Assembly (NCBI RefSeq): GCF_002910905.1
Contig: NZ_NEUE01000238.1
Coordinates: 1 to 64,000, forward strand
DNA: 64,000 nucleotides
Reading direction: 5' to 3'
From: Streptomyces sp. SM11
GTDB lineage: Bacteria; Actinomycetota; Actinomycetes; Streptomycetales; Streptomycetaceae
Position 1 is the first letter of the stretch; every line of letters begins with the position of its first letter. Both the position numbers and the translations under genes were made by a program. Shown here piece after piece: positions 25,936 through 34,000 of this stretch. Below the pieces are notes generated by a model. The model was not told the origin of the DNA. It did no database searches and was given only the letters and a program-made list of their open reading frames with translations.

Positions 25936-26622
25936 GTGGGTGAAGCGTGTGAAGTGAAGTTCAGGCTGGTACGCAGCCGCAGCAGCGTTTCGAGGGCGCG
26001 GGCAGCCTTACGCGCCAAGCTCGGCGAGTGGCGTGCAGATCAAACGGTTACCGCAGATGCCGAGTTGGTTCTGTCCGAGCTGGTGACCAACGCGTTGAGG
26101 GTCAAGGTGCCCGGAGACCGGGTGATCGGCGTACGCATCGAGTGCAGGCAGCGCGGTGGGTTGTTGCGGCTGGAGGTGAGCGACGCGGGGGAGGGGCGGC
26201 CGGTGGTACGGCAGCCCAAGGGCCTGGACACGGCCGGGCGTGGGCTCCTGATCGTGGAGGCACTGGCTCATCGCTGGGGCGTGTGCGAGCGGCAGGCCGG
26301 CATCGGGAAGACGGTGTGGGCTGAGCTTCTGGCCCCGGGCATCGTTCCCGCGAAAGGGGAGGAGGAGGTCGCGGCGGTGACCGTACGGGTGGGCCAGAGC
26401 GTACGAGACGGAGAAGTCTGGCGAAGGGTCCGCAGCGTACGGAGCGAGCGGTACGCGTCCGGTGGGCTCTTCTTCGTCGTCGGCCTGGAGGACGGTCCGG
26501 CCTTGCGGCTGCAAGCCGGAGACGTGGTGACCGTGCGGGCGGCCGGAGCGCATGGAGTGGACGATCCCCGAACCTCCGAGGCCCGACCCCGGCTCACGGT
26601 GGGCCCGGTGAGCGCGCCGTGA
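25936..26622 (+). CDS. GHKL-type ATPase (anti-sigma-like) with extra C-terminal domain
   Basis: The ATP-binding fold of RsbW-like/GHKL proteins is clear: N-box ELVTNALRV, G1 box VSDAGEGRP and G2 box TAGRGLLIVEALAHRWGV. I chose GTG 25936 (VGEACEVKFRLVR) because GGGAG precedes it; the frame is open to 25801. Small ATPases of this type beside DUF397/DUF5753 genes are the third member of WhiJ/AbaA-type clusters. Unusually, about 90 residues follow the ATPase domain (GQSVRDGEVWRRVRSVR, then GLFFVVGLEDGPALRLQAGD), a small beta-rich part I do not recognise. The stop overlaps the next gene (GTGA), which in turn overlaps the PIN toxin gene, so the three are probably one operon. Confidence 0.78.
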   Translation: MGEACEVKFRLVRSRSSVSRARAALRAKLGEWRADQTVTADAELVLSELVTNALRVKVPGDRVIGVRIECRQRGGLLRLEVSDAGEGRPVVRQPKGLDTAGRGLLIVEALAHRWGVCERQAGIGKTVWAELLAPGIVPAKGEEEVAAVTVRVGQSVRDGEVWRRVRSVRSERYASGGLFFVVGLEDGPALRLQAGDVVTVRAAGAHGVDDPRTSEARPRLTVGPVSAP

Positions 26623-26879
26623 GGTGGCTGTGGGAGAGGTTCAGGCAGCGTCGGCGTTCCGTGGAGACTGCCGGACCCCGGTTCACCGGCACGCTGGTGC
26701 AGGTGATCGGAGGCCGCGCCGTCGTGGTCGGTGGGGCGGGTCAACGCGTGCCAACGTCGCCACCGGCACGGTTCCTGATGGTCCGGGACGGGCGAGGTTC
26801 GCTGCGGGGACGTGTCCGCATCTCGGCAACCTTTGACGACCCTCGTGTCAGCATCGCAGAAGCATTCGGGGTGCGTTGA
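26619..26879 (+). CDS. Probable antitoxin of the PIN toxin
   Basis: An 86-residue protein starting at GTG 26619, overlapping the ATPase stop, and sharing one base with the next start (TGATG). It is basic at the N-terminus (RWLWERFRQRRR) and ends with an acidic-turn segment FDDPRVSIAEAFGVR that resembles the toxin-binding tails of type II antitoxins. There is no recognised VapB, Phd or ribbon-helix-helix DNA-binding domain, so the antitoxin reading rests mainly on position directly upstream of a VapC-like gene. Confidence 0.5.
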   Translation: MRWLWERFRQRRRSVETAGPRFTGTLVQVIGGRAVVVGGAGQRVPTSPPARFLMVRDGRGSLRGRVRISATFDDPRVSIAEAFGVR

Positions 26880-27253
26880 TGAGGCTTCTGCTCGATACCC
26901 GTGTCGTGTTGTGGTGGATGGCGGACGCCCCGCACCTGCCTGCGCGCATCAAGGACCTGATCGACACCGAACCGGCAGTTCATGTCAGTGCGGTGTCGCC
27001 CTGGGAGGTCACCATCAAGCAGTTCCTCGGTGAGGTCGAAGGGCCGGGCGACCTCGCCGAACAGGTTCGGGACCTGCGTTTCCCGAGTATCCCCGTCACC
27101 GCTGCACACGGCGTGCGGGCGGGTCGGCTGCCGATACTGCACACAGACCCCTTCGACCGGATAGTGGTCGCACAGGCGCAGGCCGAGGGGCTGGCCGTGG
27201 TCACCCGGAACATCTATATCCCGCAGTACGACGTACAGACCGTGCAGGTCTGA
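26879..27253 (+). CDS. vapC: PIN-domain toxin, VapC family
   Basis: A 124-residue PIN ribonuclease. Conserved acids are Asp6 in LLLDTRVVLWW, Glu43 in SPWEVTIKQF and Asp93 in DPFDRIVVAQA, the order typical of PhdYeFM-linked VapC proteins. The usual fourth acid in VTRD is Asn111 here (VTRNIYIPQY), which may weaken metal binding. VapC toxins cut tRNA or rRNA and are held inactive by the antitoxin encoded just upstream. The start ATG 26879 overlaps the upstream stop by one base. It is convergent with pglX, whose stop lies only 34 bases downstream, so this cargo operon sits tightly against the BREX gene. Confidence 0.85.
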   Translation: MRLLLDTRVVLWWMADAPHLPARIKDLIDTEPAVHVSAVSPWEVTIKQFLGEVEGPGDLAEQVRDLRFPSIPVTAAHGVRAGRLPILHTDPFDRIVVAQAQAEGLAVVTRNIYIPQYDVQTVQV

Positions 27254-27287
27254 CCACTTGTACGTCGCACCTCGGGAATCGGCTACG

Positions 27288-30200
27288 TCAGCGGCTGGCC
27301 GCACGCCTCCCGCGCGTGGCCGGGGCGGGGCGCCAGGTGCGCAGATCCTCGTCGGTCAGGCCGCGATCGCCCTGCTGGGTAGCACGGTAACCGGCGAAGA
27401 AGGCGGCAGGGCTGCTGCCGTACAGCGGGTCGAACTCGTTGTGCCACTGGTCGAGCCAGGGCTGGAGTTCCAGCACACCCGCGAGGAGTGGCGTCATCTC
27501 TTCCGTGGACAACTCGTGCTCGTTGGTGAAGTACGTCGTCAGCGCCTGGGCCTGCTCGCGGTGGTCCCATCCCATCCAGCCAAACAGCTCTGGGGTGCCG
27601 GAGATCGGGCCGGTGGCGTACGAGATGAACCGCTCCTTCGGCACGTCCAGCTTGCCGCGCGCCCGCCAGTAGGACGGCTTGAGGAAGTCGGCCGAGGTGT
27701 ATTTGGACGGTACGGGGATCGAGTCCCGGATCTTCCGCTTGGCCGGCTCGTCCGGGGCGGCGTCCTCCAGCCGCTGGAGATCCCACACGTGCTCCCACTC
27801 GGCGCGCTTCTTCAGGCCGGAGGGCTTGTAGCGCATGGCGGCGAGGAAGGGCACGTGCTCCTCGGAGAGGAGGTCGGCGACGACGGTCGCCAGCTCCTTG
27901 CGGGGGGCGTACAACTCGGCTACGGACACGAAGTCCTCATCGAGGGAGAGCGCGGAGGTGAGCTGGGTGCGGGTGAGGACGGTCGGCTGGCCGTCCTGGA
28001 ACCACAGGTCACGGTTCTCGATCCTGTCGAGCAACCAGGACTTGAGGGCCCGTTCCTGAAGAACGTCCCAGCCTTCGGTCGCCCAGCGCCGTTTGTACTC
28101 GGGGCGCTCGATCATGCCGATGGCCCGGGAGGTCTCGATGACGTCGATGCGCTTCTGAACGACGGCCTTGTAGGCGTCGGACCAGTGGTCGGGCATCTCG
28201 GTGATGGGGGTGGAATCGTGCCGCTTAAACCACTCGCCGGACGCCTCGCCCTTTGCGACCCGCCGCGCGAGGACGATCTCGAAGGCGCGCTCACCGAGGG
28301 CAAGTTCGGGGACCTCGGGTTCTGGGGCGCGCAGGTCTTCGGAGTGCAGCTTGTAGAGGGAGTAGACCTGCCAGTCCAGCTCCTCTTGCAGGGCGATCAT
28401 CTGAGTTTGCAGAGAGTGCCAATTAGCTCGAGCTGCGCCCATATCATCGAAAGATGTGGATCGAATTAGTACATCGGGGCTAGCGGATGCGGAATCCCTA
28501 GCAAGCGCGTCGAGGTTAACTCCAACAGTCGGATACGAGTCGGGGATTGGGAATTCTTCGAGCTTGTTTCCTGTGAACTCGAACCGATGCTCCCACAACT
28601 CGTCCGAGATCCCTCCGCCAACTCCCCCGTTCCCCTTCGATTGGCTTACTTGTTTCATCCAGAAGCAGGCGGTTGAGCTATTCAGTAGGCCGATTAGCTT
28701 CAGATGCTCCTCCTCGCTCGCCTCTTCTTTTAGTTTTATCACTGGCGCGTGACGGTTGAAAATTTTACCGCCCCGATCGAGCGCAAAATGATTATGTGTT
28801 GTCACGAACGCGAAGGTGATGGACAGCGGAGTGCTGTAGGCGGAGGGAGTGTATTGCATGTAGTCCCACCAGTTTAGGCCTGCAGCAGCCATGTCGCCTT
28901 GAAAGGTTCTGCGTGTTTCGAGAACGCGACGGGTCGGCCACAGCTCCTTGAGCAGCGCTTCTTTGTTGGCATGCTCGGTGTACGGGGAAATGATCGATTC
29001 TTGGGGTTTGGTTTGCCAGTTCCTCACCGCCTCGCCTGTCATGAAGGGAACGGGGCCACCGAGACTAGTTGAGATGCGATTCGCTAGGTGGGCGGGGCGC
29101 AGGTAGGCGCCATCGGCACCGACTCTGACTGCTCGGCCAATTGGAGGAACGATTGCCGTTCGGAGGCGCTGGGACCTGGCGGCGTCCATCTTCTCTACCA
29201 TCTCAAGTCCTCCGTTGGTGAGGATCCATGGATGCCGAGAGAAGTACCTTTCGCGTTCGAGGTCGTCTACAGAGACCCACTGGCTGGTTGTTCCAGGGTT
29301 ATCGATCTGGTCGACAATTGCCGTCCATACGAGACCATCCTCGCCGTGATCTGGTGCTTTCGGTTCGCCCTGGATGCTGCGTACCGCGCGGACTCTGACT
29401 TGACGTTCGGTTCCTGCTCTACGTCGACCGACGAGAATGACGGTAGGTGTTCCGTGCTCTGGAATGTAGGCGCCGGAAGTGTCGATAACCTCTGTGAGTT
29501 CAACCTTGTGGGCAAAATAATCAGTGATTAGCGAGGTGCCGAAGTCGCGTTTCATGAACGAATTTGAGGTGATCTGTCCCACCATTCCGTACCCGCGAGT
29601 GTCCCTGCCCGGCGCTTTCGCGAGCTGAAAAAATCTTTCGGCGAATGGGACAGAGAGTGCATATGTCCCCTCGCATGATGCGTACAAGCTCCGATACAAA
29701 ACATTCAGCTTCTTATCCTTCACCGTGATATAGGGGGGATTCCCCACCACCACGTCATACCTCCCCCGCTCCAAAATCCCCGGATAGTCATCCAGGTCCT
29801 CCGTCGCATAGGAGAAGTCCACCAGCCGCTTACCGGTGTCCGGATTAAAGAGATCGATCTCCTGCTGTCGGTCCTCGATCAACGAGTCGCCCACCGCCAA
29901 GTGCACCGGCCAGTCGTACCGCCCCGCCTCCGCCAGCGTCCGCACATTCGCCGCCGCCATCGCCGCCAGCAGCAGCCGGAACCGGGCGATGGCCACCGCG
30001 AACGGGTTGATGTCCACCCCGTGCACGGAGTTCAGCGCGTCCCGCACCCGCTCGTGCACATCCCGGCCCGGCTGCCGTTCCGCCCACAGCTTCACCATCC
30101 GCCGGAACGCGCCCAGCACGAAGTGACCCGACCCGCACGTCGGGTCGATCATCTTCAGCTCGCCGAACCGGCCGCCCAGCTCCCGCACCACCGGGCTCAT

Positions 30201-31079
30201 CGTCCGGTCGAGGATGAACTCCTCCACGAACTCCGGCGTCTGGAGCAGCGCGTACGTCTTCCGCGCCGCCTCCGACAGGTCCTGGTACAGGTCCCCCAGG
30301 AAGCGGGTGTCCCAGCCCTCCGTGCCGTCCTCGTTCAGCGGGTCCGTGAAGTCGTGGACCAGTGGCGGAAGAGCGCCCTCCGTACCGGTGGAGTCGGCCG
30401 CACCGGCCGCCCCCGCGTCACCGGCCGCGCGCTCCCGCCAGAACTCCACGAGCGCACGGGCCCCGTCGTGCGAGATCGGGATCTGGTAGAGCGGGTTGCG
30501 CTCCCGGTCGAACAGGAGCCTGCCGGCCTGGCCCTCGCCCAGTTCCGCGAACGCCCTCTCCAGCCAGCCCCGGTACGTGGGGTTCTCGATCGCCTCGTCC
30601 TCCACGTACTGGGCGAACCGGGCCTCCGCCAGGTCGCGGCGCTCCGCGTCCGGACCCGTGATGTACGGCTCCGGGACGAGCCGGTTGTCCTCGCAGAACC
30701 GGACGAAGACCGTGCCCAGCACCCACGCCACCGCCACCTGCGTGACCCGCTCGCCCAGCCACGCGCTCCAGGTCGCAGCCGTGCGCCCCAACTTCCGGGC
30801 CTCCTCGTGCTCCGCCCGCAGCCGGCCCGCGACAGCCTCCGCGTTCCGTACGGCCTCCGCGCGCTCGGGGGGAAGCTCCGCGACGCGCTCCTCCAGCCAG
30901 GTGTCCCACCTCGGGGCCTGGGAGGGAACGGCGAAGGTCGCGCACGCCTTCCCGTGCTCCGTACGCAGCGGCTTGAGGACCTTGTCGCCCTCCGCCACCT
31001 GCTGGTCGAGATCGTTCTCGACCGCCTTCACCTGCTTGATCAGGTCGGTCAGCAGTGCCTTGCCCTCGCGGTCGATCAC
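27288..31079 (-). CDS. pglX: BREX/Pgl adenine methyltransferase PglX
   Basis: A 1263-residue N6-adenine DNA methyltransferase. Motif I is DPTCGSGHF (312-320) and motif IV is NPPY (447-450), with GVDINPFAVAIARFRLL between. The N-terminal 130 residues are helical (VIDREGKALLTDLIKQ, LGTVFVRFCEDNRL). The C-terminal half should recognise DNA. The start is GTG 31079, overlapping the pglW stop (GTGA); the open frame upstream to 32996 is antisense-type shadow of pglW. In BREX the methyltransferase marks host DNA; in the S. coelicolor Pgl model it is thought to modify phage DNA made in the first burst. Codon use changes abruptly from about 29720 to 28400 (residues about 454-893), which is much less GC-rich than the rest. 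Confidence 0.93.
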   Translation of the reverse strand: MIDREGKALLTDLIKQVKAVENDLDQQVAEGDKVLKPLRTEHGKACATFAVPSQAPRWDTWLEERVAELPPERAEAVRNAEAVAGRLRAEHEEARKLGRTAATWSAWLGERVTQVAVAWVLGTVFVRFCEDNRLVPEPYITGPDAERRDLAEARFAQYVEDEAIENPTYRGWLERAFAELGEGQAGRLLFDRERNPLYQIPISHDGARALVEFWRERAAGDAGAAGAADSTGTEGALPPLVHDFTDPLNEDGTEGWDTRFLGDLYQDLSEAARKTYALLQTPEFVEEFILDRTMSPVVRELGGRFGELKMIDPTCGSGHFVLGAFRRMVKLWAERQPGRDVHERVRDALNSVHGVDINPFAVAIARFRLLLAAMAAANVRTLAEAGRYDWPVHLAVGDSLIEDRQQEIDLFNPDTGKRLVDFSYATEDLDDYPGILERGRYDVVVGNPPYITVKDKKLNVLYRSLYASCEGTYALSVPFAERFFQLAKAPGRDTRGYGMVGQITSNSFMKRDFGTSLITDYFAHKVELTEVIDTSGAYIPEHGTPTVILVGRRRAGTERQVRVRAVRSIQGEPKAPDHGEDGLVWTAIVDQIDNPGTTSQWVSVDDLERERYFSRHPWILTNGGLEMVEKMDAARSQRLRTAIVPPIGRAVRVGADGAYLRPAHLANRISTSLGGPVPFMTGEAVRNWQTKPQESIISPYTEHANKEALLKELWPTRRVLETRRTFQGDMAAAGLNWWDYMQYTPSAYSTPLSITFAFVTTHNHFALDRGGKIFNRHAPVIKLKEEASEEEHLKLIGLLNSSTACFWMKQVSQSKGNGGVGGGISDELWEHRFEFTGNKLEEFPIPDSYPTVGVNLDALARDSASASPDVLIRSTSFDDMGAARANWHSLQTQMIALQEELDWQVYSLYKLHSEDLRAPEPEVPELALGERAFEIVLARRVAKGEASGEWFKRHDSTPITEMPDHWSDAYKAVVQKRIDVIETSRAIGMIERPEYKRRWATEGWDVLQERALKSWLLDRIENRDLWFQDGQPTVLTRTQLTSALSLDEDFVSVAELYAPRKELATVVADLLSEEHVPFLAAMRYKPSGLKKRAEWEHVWDLQRLEDAAPDEPAKRKIRDSIPVPSKYTSADFLKPSYWRARGKLDVPKERFISYATGPISGTPELFGWMGWDHREQAQALTTYFTNEHELSTEEMTPLLAGVLELQPWLDQWHNEFDPLYGSSPAAFFAGYRATQQGDRGLTDEDLRTWRPAPATRGRRAASR
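28400..29720. other. Low-GC mosaic segment inside pglX
   Basis: Within the pglX reading frame this segment departs from the surrounding composition: one sample line (28681-28740) is 28 of 60 G+C by my count, against roughly 70 percent or more in the flanks. Rare A/T-ending codons (CTA, ATA, TTT, AAT, GTT) are frequent here and rare outside. The right edge falls just after the NPPY catalytic motif and the left edge near residue 893. The frame remains intact, as expected for a homologous exchange of the recognition region rather than decay. Confidence 0.8.
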
Positions 31080-34000
31080 TTCTGCACGTCTCCCGTTGTC
31101 GCGTTCGCGTTCACTGCCGACGTACTCCGTACGCCGCCGCCCTCTTGTTCGTCGCCGCGGTGGACGTTCAGCGCCCAGCCGTCCGGCAGCGGGATCCACT
31201 CGCCCAGCCCCGCCTGGTGCGGGACCGCCGTCCGTCCCAGCCGGGGTGGCCGCGCCGGATCGCTCTGCGGGCACAGCAGCCACAGTCCGGCCCGGCCGTC
31301 CCGCGCCTGCTCCGCCAGCCGGTCGAGCACGCCCATCGCGTCGTAGCGCGCGAGCACCCCTGCATCCGTGAGGAGGACGGGGGACTGGAAGCCCGCCACG
31401 GACAGCAGCTCGCCCACGCGCGGCTCGACCGCCGCCCACGCGGTGCGTGCGTACTCCGCGAACTTCATCGCGCCCTTCGAACCCGGCGGAGCCACGTCCG
31501 CGCGCAGGATCGTCTCCCAGGTCGGTTTGGGGCGGGCGTCGACCAGGTCGTGCAGGGCATCCAGGAACAGTTCGGTCACCGAAACGGGCCGGGCACCGAA
31601 GCGGTCGCTCGTCAACTCCCGTACGGCATCCCGTGTGAGTGCCGTACGTACGGTCAACACGCGGAAGCCGTCCCGCCTCGCCGATGCCAGCAGACGTTCC
31701 TCGGCCGCCCAGGCACCTGCGTTCTCCGCGTCGTCTGAGTAGCGCCGCGCGGAGATGGTGGCGGTCGCCTGGCGGCGGCCCTCCGAGGAGAGGAAGCTGG
31801 AGGCGATATCGGACCGACGAGGCAGGTAGCGCAGGGTGCCGGTGCTCTGGCGGGTGGACAGCACCAGCTCGAAGCCGGCGTCGCGCAGCGCCTTGGTCAG
31901 CCGACCGCCGCTCAGCAGCGTCCGTTCCCCCCGCTCGTTGAGCAGCTCCGGGAAACGAGCCCGGACCCGCTCCTGGACCTCGGAGGGAGGCAGGCCCGGC
32001 TGGTCGGCGTCCGGCACACCCGGAATCCAGCGGACCAGCCCCGCCTGGGTCAGACGCAGCGCCCGCACCAGGGGCAGATCGCGCGGGTAGACCTCCAGCC
32101 GGGGCGTCGCTCCCGCGTTCCGGGACGCGGCCGCCGCGACGACGACCAGCCGGCGTTCGTCCCACTCGACCGTCTCGCTCGGCGGGGGGACCGCCGTCAG
32201 CTCCGTGAGGACGGTCGTCGCGGTCGGCAGGGTGTCCAGCTTCGCCAGCCGGTCCGCGACCCGCCCCAGCTGCTGCGCGTAGTAGAGGAGTCCGGGTGCG
32301 GACGGTGTCCGGGGCGCGTCGTTCTCGCCGACCTCCAGAGCCAGCAGGCCCGCGCCCATCGCCTCGTCGGCCGCGTCCCGGTTCGGGGCGTGCCGGAACT
32401 CGCTCTCCTGCGGCAGGAGTTGCTCGGCCTCCACCACCGCGCGGACCGCCGCCAGGGCCAGCGCGCGGCGCTGCTCGCGTTCCAGCAGCGTGGTGCCCCG
32501 GCGGACCGCCAGGGCGTCCGCGACCTCCGCCGCCGATGCCAGCCGGCCCGAGGTGTGCAGAAGCTCCAGGATCTCCGCGCGCAGCGCCCGTACCGTGGGA
32601 TGCCTCTTCCACCGGGTGCGCTGCGTCTTCAGCATCTGCGGGATGCGGCCCGCCGACAGGCCCAGCGCCTCCGCGACGTCCTTCTGCTTCGGCCAGACGC
32701 CGACCTCGGACGGCAGCTCGCCACGCTCGTTCGGCAGCCGCAGCAGCAGCCGGACCATCTCGCACTCGTTGCGGTTCGAGCCGTCCTTCTTCAGCTCCGG
32801 TACGAAGATCGTGGCCAGGGCGTCCAGGCTGACTCCGCGCAGCGCGCGCTGCGGCAGTGAATCGGAGTCCGTCGCCCCGGCGTTGGCCAGCTCGCCCGCC
32901 ACGGCCTCCTCGGCCGCCGAAAGCTCGGCCCTCGCCTCCTTGCGGCCCTGCGGGGTGAGCGGGGCAGCCGGTAGTTCGGCAAGACGCCGACGCCACTCCT
33001 TGATCCGGCCCAGCACCTCCCGGCGGGTCTTGGCTCCGAGCCCCGGTGCGTTCACCAACTGCCGCTGGCTGTAGTCCAGCAGCTCACCGACCGTGTTCAC
33101 CTTCAGCCCGTACACGAAGGACACCGCCGCCGGGCCGAGGCCCGACGCCGAGACGGCCGTGGTGCGGTCCGCCTGCGCGGCCTGCCGGTCACGCAGCCGC
33201 TCCGCACTGTCCTCCTCGGCGTCCGCGATCCCCGCCTCGGGCGTACGGGGACGGGCCGACACCTGTTCATCGGCGTCCGGGACGGTCCGGGAGCGGCGGG
33301 TGGAGGGCTTGGCCTCGTCCATCGCCAGGAAGGTCTTCTTCCAGGCGTCCCGCATCGGCTTGAGATCGCGGAAGCGCTGCGAGGCGTCGCGGTGGAGTGC
33401 CGTACGGAAGAAGGCGACCAGTCCGTCCTTGACCGCCGGGTCGAACGCGTCTCCCGCGATGGTCGGGTACGGCTCCCGCTTCGGGTCGGTCTGCCGGGCG
33501 GACACCTTGCCGTCGCCCCACAGCGGCAGCTCGCGCGATGCCATCTCGTGGAGCGTCACCGCCAGGGCGTACCGCTCGGCGTGCGCGTCGTACACCGAGC
33601 GATCGGTGAGCGTACCGATGAACGGGTCGAGATAGCCGTCCGTGCCCGCACCTGTCTCGTGCACCGGATAGCCGGCGAGCGAGAAGTCGATCAGCACCAG
33701 CTCGCGGGTACGGTTCGGGCGGATCCGGATCGCGATGTTGTCCGGCTTGATGTCCCGGTGCCAGACTCCCTCGCCCTCCAGGAAGTCCACCGCCCCGAAG
33801 AGATAGTCCCCGTACGCCTCCAGCTGGTCCACCGACAGACGGCCGGAGTCGCGCAGCTGACGGGCCACGGTCTCCTCGCGGCGCCTGGCCCGGGTCGAGC
33901 CCGGCGCGGCGGCGGTGTCCGGGTCGGCGGCCCGCTCGTCGCCCACGTACTCCATGACCAGCACCGTGCGGTGGGCGATGCGCTGAGGCTCCGGCTCGAC

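Noticed and set aside
27288-32996. A 1902-codon open frame extending pglX far upstream.
   Set aside because: The added N-terminal part is the out-of-frame shadow of pglW, rich in Arg/Gly/Ala. The GTG at 31079 overlapping the pglW stop is the real start.
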